64,000 nt of DNA from Microbispora oryzae. Its GTDB lineage: Bacteria; Actinomycetota; Actinomycetes; Streptosporangiales; Streptosporangiaceae. A program made the position numbers and the translations under genes. The DNA is taken from the NCBI RefSeq assembly GCF_017896165.1, contig NZ_JAFCNB010000026.1:17581-81580 (forward strand), read 5' to 3'. The notes below the pieces were generated by a model that saw only the letters and a list, made by a program, of their open reading frames with translations, did not search any database and had not been told where the DNA came from. Positions within the stretch are counted from its first letter, which is position 1; the number at the start of each line of letters is the position of its first letter. Of this stretch, positions 40,162 through 49,127 are shown in pieces.

Positions 40162-41123
40162 GGCGCTCTCCCGAGGCGGGGCTCCAGGTCGTCGAGCCAC
40201 AGGCGCTGCAGCATGTGCCAGTCCTCCGGGTGCTCGGCGATGCCCTTCTCGAAGACCTCGGCCATGCTCTGGGTCATCCTCGCGACCTTCTCCTGCCGGG
40301 TGCCCTCCGCAGGGACCGGGATCGCCTCGTGGATCCGCACCCCCCAGCCGTCGCCCTCGAACCACAGGACGGCGGGCAGCAGGGGCGCCCCGGTCTGGAC
40401 CGACAGCAGGGCGGGCCCCGCCACCATGCGGGTCCGCGCGCCGAAGAAGTCGACCTCCACGCCGGACGCGGTGAGGTCGCGCTCGGCCGGCAGGCAGACC
40501 GGCCGGTTCTGCCGCAGGCGCTGGGCGAGCACACCGAAGGCCATGGCGCTGCCGCCCTCCTTGCGGGTGAGCGGCAGGACCTCCATGCCGAGCCCCTCGC
40601 GGTAGGCCACGAACCGCTCGAACAGCGACTCGGGCCGCAGCCTTTCTGCGACCGTGGTGAAGGGATAGCCGATGTGGACCAGCCAGGCGCCCGCGAGGTC
40701 CCAGTTGCCCATGTGGGGAAGGGCGATCACGACGCCCCGGCCGCGCTCCAGGCTCTCGGAGATCCCCTCCGCTCCGGTGATGTTCATCCCCTCGATGATC
40801 CGCTCCCGGCTCATCGAGGGCAGCCGGAACGTCTCCATCCAGTAGCGGAAGTAGGACCGCATGCCGGCCCGGCTGAGCTCGCGCACGGCCGGATCGCCGG
40901 GCTCGGCCCCGATCACCCGGGCGAGGTTGGCCTCAAGCCGCAGCACCGAACCGCCGCGCCTGCGCCAGATCGAGTCGGCCAGGACGCGGAAGCACAGGGC
41001 GGCGAACCGCTCCGGCATGTGGCGGACCACCCCCCAGCCCAGGGCGTAGGAGGCCGCGACGAGCCGGTCCCCCGGCGACATCCGCGGAGGGGACGGCCGG
41101 GACGCGCCCGCCGCGCGGGTCAT
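40158..41123 (-). CDS. patA: PIM acyltransferase (PatA-like)
   Basis: A 321-residue membrane-associated acyltransferase of the LpxL/HtrB superfamily. The catalytic HxxxxD motif is HMGNWD, with the basic acceptor site PAERDLTASGVEVDFFG. In mycobacteria PatA transfers palmitate to the mannose of PIM1/PIM2. The ATG (41121-41123) overlaps the pgsA1 stop by four bases. Gene order pgsA1-patA-pimA is the mycobacterial one. Confidence 0.93.
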   Translation of the reverse strand: MTRAAGASRPSPPRMSPGDRLVAASYALGWGVVRHMPERFAALCFRVLADSIWRRRGGSVLRLEANLARVIGAEPGDPAVRELSRAGMRSYFRYWMETFRLPSMSRERIIEGMNITGAEGISESLERGRGVVIALPHMGNWDLAGAWLVHIGYPFTTVAERLRPESLFERFVAYREGLGMEVLPLTRKEGGSAMAFGVLAQRLRQNRPVCLPAERDLTASGVEVDFFGARTRMVAGPALLSVQTGAPLLPAVLWFEGDGWGVRIHEAIPVPAEGTRQEKVARMTQSMAEVFEKGIAEHPEDWHMLQRLWLDDLEPRLGRAP

Positions 41124-41746
41124 CTAACCACCGCCTGCCGATAGACATGGACCATCCGCTGCACCACTGTGATCAGGCTCGCCGCCGCGAGCAGCCACAG
41201 CCCTATCGCCAGGACGTACGGCACGCCGAGGCCGGACAGCCCCGCCGCGACCAGCACCACCACGAGGCGCTCGCCCCGCTCGGCGAGCCCGACGTTCGCG
41301 GTCATGCCGAGACCCTCCGCACGGGCCTTGGCGTAGGAGACCAATGCTCCCGCGACAAGGCAGAAGAGCGCGACGCCCGCAAGAAGGATCTCGGGCTCCT
41401 TCTCCAGGACGAAGTAGAGGATGAGCCCCGAGAAGATCGCGGAGTCGCTCAGGCGGTCGAGGGTGGAGTCGAGGAAGGCGCCCCAGGCGCTCCCCTTGCC
41501 CGTCATCCGGGCGAGCACGCCGTCCAGCATGTCCGCGAACACGAAGACGGTGATGGCGACCGTTCCGGGGAACAGCCAGCCACGCGGGTAGCAGATGAGG
41601 GCGGAGGCGACCACGCCGAGAGTCCCGATCGTGGTGATGACGTCCGGGGAGACCCCCAGGCGGGCGAGGGCTCGGCCCAGGGGAGACATGATTCGGGTGA
41701 TAGCGGGGCGCAGGACTTTCAGCATCGCCGTCCGATCGTAGGCCAT
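41120..41746 (-). CDS. pgsA1: Phosphatidylinositol phosphate synthase
   Basis: A 208-residue integral membrane CDP-alcohol phosphotransferase joining CDP-diacylglycerol to inositol phosphate, the first committed step to phosphatidylinositol. The signature D-x2-DG-x2-AR-x8-G-x3-D-x3-D is complete from DMLDGVLAR to FLDSTLDRLSD. Six membrane helices are expected. The start is ATG 41744-41746 or ATG 41723-41725; neither has a clear ribosome site. It leads the minus-strand PIM operon and is divergent from the EF-G-like gene across 229 bp. Confidence 0.93.
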   Translation of the reverse strand: MAYDRTAMLKVLRPAITRIMSPLGRALARLGVSPDVITTIGTLGVVASALICYPRGWLFPGTVAITVFVFADMLDGVLARMTGKGSAWGAFLDSTLDRLSDSAIFSGLILYFVLEKEPEILLAGVALFCLVAGALVSYAKARAEGLGMTANVGLAERGERLVVVLVAAGLSGLGVPYVLAIGLWLLAAASLITVVQRMVHVYRQAVVR

Positions 41747-41975
41747 GATCTGCCAGGCCAGCCCGCAAGCACATTACGCGGATGGGTCTTGTGATATGGG
41801 CCACATGGGTAAAGGGTGAAGAACACGCGCCTGTGCGGTCGCGGGGAGCTGACGTGGAGGTTAACAGGGCGTTCACCTCCGGCCGGCGAGGACGGTCCTG
41901 GCGCGGACGGCGACGGCATGAGCGGCCGGCGCGGGGCCACGCCCGTCCCGGCGGCTCGGAGATTCGGGAGGCGAT

Positions 41976-44105
41976 GTGGCCGAGAGATCACCCGGCGCGA
42001 CAGCAGGGGCCGCGGGCAGGGCACCCGGGGCCGACCGGCCGGACACGGTGCGCAACGTCGTGCTGGTCGGCCATTCGGGCGCCGGAAAGACCACTCTGGT
42101 GGAGGCCCTGCTGGCCGAGACGGGCGCCGTCCAGCGCATCGGACGGGTCGAGGACGGCACCACGGTCTGCGACTTCGACGAGGTGGAGGTGCGGCAGCAG
42201 CGTTCGGTCAACCTGTGCGTCGCCCCCACCGTCCACAACGGCATAAAGATCAACTTCCTGGACACGCCCGGATACGCGGACTTCGTCGGCGACCTGCGCG
42301 CCGGGCTCCGCGCGGCCGACGCGGCGTTCTTCGTCGTCTCCGCGGCGGAGGGCATCGACGGCGTGACCCGCATGCTCTGGGACGAGTGCGCCCAGGTCGG
42401 CATGCCGCGCGCGGTGGTCATCACCAAGATCGACCACCCCCGCGCGAACTTCGAGGAGGCGCTCACGAACTGCCAGGACGCCTTCGGCGACGGCGTGGCG
42501 CCCCTCTACCTGCCCGTTGACGGCACCGGCCTGCTCGGCCTGCTGTCCCAGCGGTTCTTCGACTACGGCGGCGGCCGCCGGGTGGAGCGGGAGCCCTCCC
42601 CGGACCAGCTCGCCCTGATCGAGCAGTACCGCGGCGACCTCATCGAGGGGATCATCCAGGAGAGCGAGGACGAGTCCCTGATGGACCGCTACCTCTCCGG
42701 CGAGGAGATCGACACCAAGGTGCTGATCGACGACCTGGAGAAGGCGGTCGCGCGGGGCGGCTTCTTCCCCGTGCTGGCGGCCGCGCCCGGAGTCGGCGCG
42801 GCGGAGATCCTGGAGATCGTCACCCAGGGTTTCCCGTCGCCCCTGGAGCACCCGCTGCCGGAGGTCACGACGGTCGACGGCAAGCCGGCCAAGGGGCTCA
42901 CCGCCGATCCGGACGGCCCGCTGGTGGCCGAGGTCGTCAAGACGACCAGCGACCCGTACGTCGGCCGGATCAGCCTGGTCCGGGTCTTCTCCGGCACGCT
43001 GCGGCCCGACATGACCGTGCACGTCTCCGGGCACGGCCTGGCCGAGCGCGGTCATGAGGACCACGACGTCGACGAGCGCGTCGGCGCCCTCTCCGCGCCG
43101 CTCGGGAAGACCCAGCGGACGATCGGCAAGTGCGTGGCCGGAGACATCTGCGCGATCGCCAAGCTGAGCAGGACCGAGACCGGCGACACGCTGTCCGACA
43201 AGGACGACCCGCTGCTGATGGCCTCGTGGACGATGCCGGAACCGCTGCTGCCCGTCGCCATCGCGGCCCGCAGCAAGGCCGACGAGGACAAGCTCAGCCA
43301 GGCGCTCGCCCGCCTGGTCGCCGAGGACCCGACGCTGCGGCTGGAGAACAACGCGGAGACCCGGCAGCTCGTGCTGTGGTGCATGGGCGAGGCGCATTCC
43401 GACGTGCTGCTCGACCGTCTGGCCAGGCGGCACGGAGTGGAGGTCGACCGGGTGGGGCTGCGGGTGCCGCTGCGCGAGACCTTCGGCGGCAAGGCCCAGG
43501 GCACCGGCCGCAATGTCAAACAGACCGGCGGCCACGGCCAGTACGCGATCTGCCACATCGAGGTGGAGCCGCTGCCGTCCGGCAGCGGGCTCGAGTTCGT
43601 GGACAAGATCGTGGGCGGCGTCGTGCCCCGCCAGTTCATCCCGTCGGTGGAGAAGGGCGTCCGCGCGCAGATGGAGCGGGGGGTCGCGGCCGGATACCCG
43701 GTCGTGGACATCCGGGTGACGCTCTACGACGGCAAGGCCCACTCGGTCGACTCGTCCGACATGGCCTTCCAGATCGCGGGGCAGCTCGCCATGAAGGACG
43801 CCGCAGCCAAGGTCGCCACACCGCTGCTCGAACCCGTCGACGAGCTGTCGGTGCTGGTCGCCGACGATTACGTCGGCGCGGTGATGTCCGACCTGTCATC
43901 GCGGCGGGGGCGGGTGCTCGGCACGGAACCGGTGGGCACCGGCCGCACCCTGGTCCGGGCGGAGGCGCCCGAGCTCGAACTGGTCAGGTACGCCATCGAT
44001 CTGCGATCGATGGCCCACGGGACGGGCTCGTTCAGCCGTGCGTTCCTGCGGTACGAGCCCCTGCCGTCCCACCTCGCCGACAAGGTGGCGGCGGCGTCCG
44101 CCTGA
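41976..44105 (+). CDS. EF-G-like translational GTPase (FusA2/EF-G2 type)
   Basis: A 709-residue GTPase with all five EF-G domains. The G1 loop is GHSGAGKTT, G3 is DTPGY, and G4 reads TKID instead of the canonical NKxD. EF-G2 proteins of actinobacteria, such as mycobacterial FusA2, form a separate clade; their function is unsettled, and the mycobacterial protein is reported to lack normal translocation activity. GGGAGG precedes GTG 41976. A Gly/Ala-rich N-terminal extension (about 20 residues) precedes the G domain. No 30S genes (rpsL, rpsG, tuf) are nearby, unlike the housekeeping fusA. Confidence 0.9.
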   Translation: MAERSPGATAGAAGRAPGADRPDTVRNVVLVGHSGAGKTTLVEALLAETGAVQRIGRVEDGTTVCDFDEVEVRQQRSVNLCVAPTVHNGIKINFLDTPGYADFVGDLRAGLRAADAAFFVVSAAEGIDGVTRMLWDECAQVGMPRAVVITKIDHPRANFEEALTNCQDAFGDGVAPLYLPVDGTGLLGLLSQRFFDYGGGRRVEREPSPDQLALIEQYRGDLIEGIIQESEDESLMDRYLSGEEIDTKVLIDDLEKAVARGGFFPVLAAAPGVGAAEILEIVTQGFPSPLEHPLPEVTTVDGKPAKGLTADPDGPLVAEVVKTTSDPYVGRISLVRVFSGTLRPDMTVHVSGHGLAERGHEDHDVDERVGALSAPLGKTQRTIGKCVAGDICAIAKLSRTETGDTLSDKDDPLLMASWTMPEPLLPVAIAARSKADEDKLSQALARLVAEDPTLRLENNAETRQLVLWCMGEAHSDVLLDRLARRHGVEVDRVGLRVPLRETFGGKAQGTGRNVKQTGGHGQYAICHIEVEPLPSGSGLEFVDKIVGGVVPRQFIPSVEKGVRAQMERGVAAGYPVVDIRVTLYDGKAHSVDSSDMAFQIAGQLAMKDAAAKVATPLLEPVDELSVLVADDYVGAVMSDLSSRRGRVLGTEPVGTGRTLVRAEAPELELVRYAIDLRSMAHGTGSFSRAFLRYEPLPSHLADKVAAASA

Positions 44106-44116
44106 CGCCGCGAACA

Positions 44117-44166
44117 GGGACTTCCCGGACGCCGGCGTTTCCCGTCACCGGCATCCGGGGAGTCCC
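44117..44166. terminator. Terminator after the EF-G-like gene
   Basis: An 18-bp stem with one wobble pair and one mismatch (44117-44135 with 44148-44166) and a 12-nt loop, starting 11 nt past the stop codon. It separates the GTPase from the glycosidase gene. Confidence 0.75.
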
Positions 44167-44284
44167 CTGGCGTGCACCCCGTCGCATCGGCAACACATAG
44201 GAATTCGTTTCATCCGGTCCGAGCCCCCGATTCCCGATGGCAAGCTGAAGGACAGACATTTCGGCAAATCGGGAGGACCGCGAC

Positions 44285-45982
44285 GTGACGGAACGGGGCC
44301 ACAGCCGGGTGGGCCGCGCCTTGATCACCGCCGGCGTCCTGGCCGTCGCGGCCGCGGGGACGGCCTACGCGTTCGGGCCGGGCGCTCGCGCCGACCAGGC
44401 GGGGCAGGAGGCCGCGCCGGGAGGGCAGGCGCGCGAGCGGCTGCGCGCCGGCCGGGCGGCGGACGGTGCGCCCGCCCCCGCCGCGCCGCGCGCGGGCTCG
44501 GCGGCGGACTCCGTGACCGCGGACTCGGCGGAATCGGCGGGGCGGCAGGTCACCGACGGCGGCTCGTGCGCGACCGCCGCTAACGCGCCCAAGCGCCAGT
44601 TGCGCGGTGTGTGGATCGCGACCGTGCACAACCTCGACTGGCCCTCCCGTCCCGGTCTCACCGAGGCGCAGCAGCGGGACCAGTACGTGAAGATCCTCGA
44701 CGCCGCCGTGAAGAACCGGCTGAACGCGGTCTTCGTCCAGGTGCGGCCCGCCTCGGACGCGATCTACCGCTCGGCCCTGGAGCCCTGGTCGCAGTGGCTC
44801 ACCGGCAAGGCGGGACAGGACCCGGGCTGGGATCCGCTGCCGTTCCTCATTGAGGAGGCTCACAGGCGCGGCCTGGAGTTCCACGCCTGGTTCAACCCCT
44901 TCCGGGCCGCCGACACGGCCTCGGCCAAGCTGCCGGCGAACCACCCGGCCCGGGTGCACCCCGACTGGGTCGTCAAGCACGAGGGCAAGCTCTACTACAA
45001 CCCGGGTCTGCCGGAGGTACGCGACTGGATCACCCGTGTGGTGACCGACGTCGTCACCAGATACGACGTGGACGGCGTGCACTTCGACGACTACTTCTAT
45101 CCCTATCCGGGGAACGGCACGGCCTTCGCCGACTCGGCCGCCTACAAGAAGTACGGCAAGGGTAAGCCGCGCGCCGACTGGCGGCGCGGCAACGTCAATG
45201 CCATGGTGGCGCAGGTCTCCCGGGCCGTCCACGCGGCCAAGCCGTACGTGAAGTTCGGCATCAGCCCCTTCGGCATCTGGCGGAACAAGGCGCAGGACCC
45301 GGAGGGCTCGGCGACCTCGGGCATGTCCGCCTACGACGCCATCTACGCCGACCCGCGGGCGTGGATCAAGGCGCGCTCCGTCGACTATGTGATCCCCCAG
45401 CTCTACTGGCCCCGGGGGTTCGAGGCGGCCGACTACGCCACGCTCGTGAAATGGTGGGCGAACGCCGTCCGGGGCAGCGGCGTCGACCTCTATATCGGCC
45501 AGGCCCTCTACCAGGTCGGGACCTCGGGCGCGTGGAAGAAGCCCGGTGAGCTGCCCGCCCACCTGGGGCTGAACCGGAAATATCCGGAGGTGGGGGGCGA
45601 CGTCTACTTCAGCGCCGCCCAACTGCTCAAGAACCCGCTCGGCGTGCTCGACCGCCTGAGGAAGGACTACTACGCCAGGCCCGCGCTGCTGCCGCTGCTG
45701 TCCGGCCTGCCCACGGCGGCCCCCGCCGCGCCGAAACGCGTGCGGTACGCCGGTGGCACGCTGACCTGGCAGGCCCAGCAGGGCGTGCGGGCGTACGGGA
45801 TCTACCGGGTCGCGGCGGGCACGGGTGGCAAATGCGCGACGGCCGACGCGCGCAACCTGGTGGCGGTCCTGCCCGCCGCCGCGGCGCCCACCTACCGGGC
45901 CACGACGACCGGGGCCTACTACGTGACCGCGATCGACCGGCTCGGCAACGAGAGCCCGGCCGTACCCGCCGGCGTGACCTGA
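44285..45982 (+). CDS. Exported GHL10 (DUF187) family glycosidase-like protein
   Basis: A 565-residue secreted protein. It has a signal peptide (about residues 10-30, cleavage near YAFGPGARA), an Ala-rich linker (about 35-95) and a GHL10/YngK-type TIM barrel (about 104-430). Barrel motifs are RGVWIATVHNLDWPS, FVQVRPASDAIY, HAWFNPFR and GVHFDDYFYPYP, the last likely holding an active-site acid. A fibronectin III-like domain ends the protein (about 470-565, ending in an AYYVTAIDRLGNES strand pair). Family members are suspected glycan hydrolases; the substrate is unproven. GGGAGG stands 8 nt before the GTG. Confidence 0.85.
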   Translation: MTERGHSRVGRALITAGVLAVAAAGTAYAFGPGARADQAGQEAAPGGQARERLRAGRAADGAPAPAAPRAGSAADSVTADSAESAGRQVTDGGSCATAANAPKRQLRGVWIATVHNLDWPSRPGLTEAQQRDQYVKILDAAVKNRLNAVFVQVRPASDAIYRSALEPWSQWLTGKAGQDPGWDPLPFLIEEAHRRGLEFHAWFNPFRAADTASAKLPANHPARVHPDWVVKHEGKLYYNPGLPEVRDWITRVVTDVVTRYDVDGVHFDDYFYPYPGNGTAFADSAAYKKYGKGKPRADWRRGNVNAMVAQVSRAVHAAKPYVKFGISPFGIWRNKAQDPEGSATSGMSAYDAIYADPRAWIKARSVDYVIPQLYWPRGFEAADYATLVKWWANAVRGSGVDLYIGQALYQVGTSGAWKKPGELPAHLGLNRKYPEVGGDVYFSAAQLLKNPLGVLDRLRKDYYARPALLPLLSGLPTAAPAAPKRVRYAGGTLTWQAQQGVRAYGIYRVAAGTGGKCATADARNLVAVLPAAAAPTYRATTTGAYYVTAIDRLGNESPAVPAGVT

Positions 45983-46053
45983 CGGCCGCGAACCCACAGC
46001 TGCGGACCGACGGCCGGGGCGCGGAAAACCCGATGGGCGGGCACGACGAGGTC

Positions 46054-46075
46054 CGGGTCCGATAGCGTGGACCCG
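46054..46075. terminator. Hairpin between the glycosidase and phosphatase-like genes
   Basis: A 7-bp inverted repeat (CGGGTCC at 46054-46060, GGACCCG at 46069-46075) with an 8-nt loop, 72 nt after one plus-strand stop and 45 nt before the next start. It could be a terminator or an operator. Confidence 0.3.
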
Positions 46076-46119
46076 AGCTTCGTCAAGATCACTTTAGGTC
46101 CGGTTCGGGGAGGTCGCCG

Positions 46120-48309
46120 GTGAGGCGTCCGCGGGTGGCCGTCCTGCCGGCCACAGGGTTCTGCGCCGTGTTCTGCGCTGTGTTCTGCGCCCTGTTCTGG
46201 GCGGGGCTCTGCGTGCTGCCCGGCGTCCTGCCCTCGGCCGAGGCCGGAGCCGTGGCCACCGCCCGGGGGAGGCAGGCCGGGCCGGCGGTGGCCCTGATCG
46301 GCGTCCCCGGCCTCCTGTGGAGCGACGTCACGCCCGCCACGCCCAACCTCTGGCGGCTCGCCGGAGGGTCCGCCCTCGGATCCCTGTCGGTCCGGACGGT
46401 CGGCAACGTCACCTGCCCGTACGACGGCTGGCTGACCGTGTCGGCCGGGGTCAGGTCGGCGGTCGGGTCGCGCTGCGGCGCCGCGCCCGAGCCGGAGCGG
46501 CAGGGCGACGGTGCCGTGGTGCCGGAGTTCTCCTGGCTGTGGGAGGTCCGCGAGCAGCGCGACGCGGGCACGCTCGGCCAGGCGCTGCACGACGCCGGAC
46601 GCCGCACTCTCGCCGTGGGGCCGGGGGCCGCGCTGGCCCTCGCCGACCGCGGGGGCCGGGTGGACGTCTACGCGGGCGTCCCCGCCGAGGTGCGGGACTG
46701 GTCCGCGGCCGACGTGGTCGCCGTCGACGTGCCCGACCTGGTGACGCCGTACATCCACGCGGGCACACCGGCGGGCACGCTGGCGGCCTCTCCGGAGCCG
46801 CTGCCGCCCGCCGCCCGGCTGGCCGCTGTCAGGGCGGCCGACGCGCGGCTCGGGGAGGTGCTCCCCCACCTGGGCGGCGCCGTCGTGGTCGTGGCCGGGC
46901 TGTCCGACCACGGCTCCGTGCCGCACCTGCGGGCCGCCATGCTCTCCGGAGGGGGCACGACCGGCGGGCAGTGGCTCGGCGCCCGCTCCACCCACCGCGA
47001 CGACATGGTGATCCTGCCCGACCTCACGGCCACGATCCTCACCCGCGCCTCGGTCTCCGTGCCGCCGACGGTCGTGGGCGTCCCGGTGGAGACCCGCCCG
47101 GCGCCGGACGGCGACCTCGCGGCCCGGGTCGGAACGCTCACGACGGCCGACGTGGCCGGCCAGAGCATCCGGAACATGGGCGGCGTCTTCTTCACCGTGC
47201 TGGCCGTGCTCCAGGTGCTGTTCTATGTCACCGCATTCCTCCTGCTGCGCCGCCGGGCCCGGCTCGCCGCGGTGCGGGCGGCCGCGCTCGCGCTGGCGGC
47301 CGTCCCCGTCTCGACGTACCTGGTCAACCTGACGGCCTGGGCGCGCTCGCCGCAGCCGACGCTGACGCTGGTGGCGGGCATCGTCGCCACGGCCGTCGTG
47401 CTGACCGCCGTGGCCCTGGCCGGTCCGTGGCGGCGGGGCGTGGCGGGGGCGTCCGCCGTGATCGCGGCGGTGACGGCCGCCGTCCTGCTCGGCGACCTGC
47501 TGACCGGCACGACCCTGCAGCTCAACAGCGTCATGGGCTACACCGGGGTCGTCGGCGCGCGCTACTACGGCCTGGGCAACATCCCCTTCGCGCTGCTCGC
47601 CACAGCGGTGCTGCTCGTCACCACGGCCGTGGCCGACCGGCTGGTCAGCTCCGGCCGCAAGGTCCTCGGCGTGGGACTGGTTGTCGCGCTCGGCGGGTTC
47701 GCGATGCTGCTGGACGGGTGGCCCGGCGTGGGCAGCGACTTCGGCGGAGTGATCGCCTTCGTTCCCGGCATCGCGGTGGCCGCTCTCATCGTCGCCGGAA
47801 AGCGCGTGTCGATCGTGCGCCTCGGGGCCTTCTGCGTCGCGGGCGGCGTCCTCGTCATGGGCATCGCCTATCTCGACTACCTGCGCCCGGCGGCCAGCCA
47901 GACCCACCTCGGCCGATTCGTCGGCCAGGTCGTGGACGGCACGTTCCTGCCGGTGATCTCACGCAAGCTGGGCGCGATGCTGCACACGCTGATCAGCCCC
48001 AACCTGATGCCGGTCGTGATCGCCGCCTTCGCCTTCCTGATCTTCGCGCTGCTGCGCCCGGGGGCGGCCAGCGCGGGCGTGCTGCCCGTGGCGTTCCAGC
48101 GCACGCCCATGCTCAAGGCGGGCCTGCTCGGCGCGCTGGTGAGCGGCGTCGTCGGGATGCTCGTCAACGACTCGGGCGCGGCGGTGCTGTCGATGGCCCT
48201 CGCCCTCGCCGTGCCTCTCGTCCTGAGCTCCGGCATCCGGGCCCTGCAACTCGACGCGTCGGCCGCCCCGGCCGTGGCCGGGGACACCAGGGCCGGTCAA
48301 CCGGCGTAA
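46120..48309 (+). CDS. Polytopic membrane protein with an N-terminal phosphatase-like domain
   Basis: A 729-residue protein. A signal/anchor helix made of Cys/Phe/Ala repeats (FCAVFCAVFCALFW) opens it. An extracytoplasmic domain (about 50-340) follows, with features reminiscent of the alkaline phosphatase/sulfatase fold (ALIGVPGLLWSDV start, AATPNLWRL, and SDHGSVPHLR near its end). About ten membrane helices fill residues 350-715 and include GARYYGLGNIPFALLAT and DGWPGVGSDFGGV. I know such proteins only as actinobacterial conserved membrane proteins. Substrate and role are unknown; cell-envelope polymer modification is a guess. GGGGAGG lies 6 nt before GTG 46120. Confidence 0.65.
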   Translation: MRRPRVAVLPATGFCAVFCAVFCALFWAGLCVLPGVLPSAEAGAVATARGRQAGPAVALIGVPGLLWSDVTPATPNLWRLAGGSALGSLSVRTVGNVTCPYDGWLTVSAGVRSAVGSRCGAAPEPERQGDGAVVPEFSWLWEVREQRDAGTLGQALHDAGRRTLAVGPGAALALADRGGRVDVYAGVPAEVRDWSAADVVAVDVPDLVTPYIHAGTPAGTLAASPEPLPPAARLAAVRAADARLGEVLPHLGGAVVVVAGLSDHGSVPHLRAAMLSGGGTTGGQWLGARSTHRDDMVILPDLTATILTRASVSVPPTVVGVPVETRPAPDGDLAARVGTLTTADVAGQSIRNMGGVFFTVLAVLQVLFYVTAFLLLRRRARLAAVRAAALALAAVPVSTYLVNLTAWARSPQPTLTLVAGIVATAVVLTAVALAGPWRRGVAGASAVIAAVTAAVLLGDLLTGTTLQLNSVMGYTGVVGARYYGLGNIPFALLATAVLLVTTAVADRLVSSGRKVLGVGLVVALGGFAMLLDGWPGVGSDFGGVIAFVPGIAVAALIVAGKRVSIVRLGAFCVAGGVLVMGIAYLDYLRPAASQTHLGRFVGQVVDGTFLPVISRKLGAMLHTLISPNLMPVVIAAFAFLIFALLRPGAASAGVLPVAFQRTPMLKAGLLGALVSGVVGMLVNDSGAAVLSMALALAVPLVLSSGIRALQLDASAAPAVAGDTRAGQPA
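46159..46194 (+). repeat. Three 12-bp coding repeats in a membrane anchor
   Basis: Three consecutive near-identical units: ttctgcgccgtg (46159-46170), ttctgcgctgtg (46171-46182) and ttctgcgccctg (46183-46194). Each encodes Phe-Cys-Ala-(Val/Leu) in the anchor helix of the phosphatase-like membrane protein. In-frame slippage would change the helix length by four residues per unit. Confidence 0.7.
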
Positions 48310-48323
48310 TGCCGTCGACCGGC
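48292..48323. terminator. Terminator hairpin containing a stop codon
   Basis: A 7-bp outer stem (GCCGGTC 48292-48298 with GACCGGC 48317-48323), a small internal loop and a 4-bp inner stem (48302-48305 with 48311-48314). The TAA of the membrane protein (48307-48309) lies in the apical loop. It sits between convergent genes. Confidence 0.45.
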
Positions 48324-48353
48324 GTAGGGGCCCGTGGGAGGCCGGGACCCGGA

Positions 48354-48902
48354 TCAGTCCGTGGGCCAGGCGTCCGCCAGCAGTTCGCGCGTGTCGCGCA
48401 GGAGCTGCGGGAGGACCTTCGTCCGCCCGACGACCGGCATGAAATTGGTGTCCCCGCCCCACCGGGGCACCACGTGCTGGTGGAGATGGGCGGCGATCCC
48501 CGCACCGGCCACGGCCCCGAGGTTCATGCCCACGTTGAACCCCTGCGCGCCGCTGGCCGCGCGCAGCGCCCGGGTGGCCCGCTTGGTGAACTCGGCCAGC
48601 TCCGCGGTCTCGGCCTCGTCCAGGTCGGCGTAGTCGGGCACGTGGCGGAAGGGCACGACCATCAGGTGGCCCGAGTTGTACGGGTAGAGGTTGAGCACGG
48701 CGTACACGGCCGAGCCGCGGGCGACGATGAGGCCGTCTTCGTCGGAGAGCTTCGGGATCTCGCAGAAGGGGCAGCCGTCCTCGGCCCCGGCGCCGGCGGG
48801 CTTGTTCTCGCCCTTGATGTAGGCCATGCGGTGCGGGGTCCACAGGCGCTGGAAGTTGTCGGGCACCCCGGCGCCGGCCTGCTCCATCGGCTCTGCATCC
48901 AC
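48354..48902 (-). CDS. HIT-family nucleotide phosphorylase/hydrolase, AP4A-phosphorylase-like
   Basis: A 182-residue histidine-triad protein with the catalytic H-x-H-x-H motif HLHQHVVPRW and a CPFC pair near the N terminus. LYPYNSGHLMVVPFRHV is typical. In mycobacteria the HIT gene next to pgsA1 encodes an AP4A phosphorylase; that is the likely activity here. GTG 48900-48902 follows GGGGAGAG. In many actinomycetes this gene lies directly upstream of pgsA1; here 6.5 kb of plus-strand genes separate the two. Confidence 0.88.
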   Translation of the reverse strand: MDAEPMEQAGAGVPDNFQRLWTPHRMAYIKGENKPAGAGAEDGCPFCEIPKLSDEDGLIVARGSAVYAVLNLYPYNSGHLMVVPFRHVPDYADLDEAETAELAEFTKRATRALRAASGAQGFNVGMNLGAVAGAGIAAHLHQHVVPRWGGDTNFMPVVGRTKVLPQLLRDTRELLADAWPTD

Positions 48903-49127
48903 GGTCGTGCTCTCCCCCAGCCGTCGTGACCGGCGACGACCCGACGCCACCGCCTGTGCAGCAGCATATGTCCGGCGGATCTCCCCGGAAGCCCCGGGTT
49001 GACCCGCTCCCTCCGGCGACGGCGTTTCCTGCGGATGACCGCCAGTCGCCGGACAAATCACCGCCACTCCGGCACAATGCCACCTGCCGGACGGGCCGCG
49101 GGCCCTCAACCTCCCAGGAGTGGTCAT

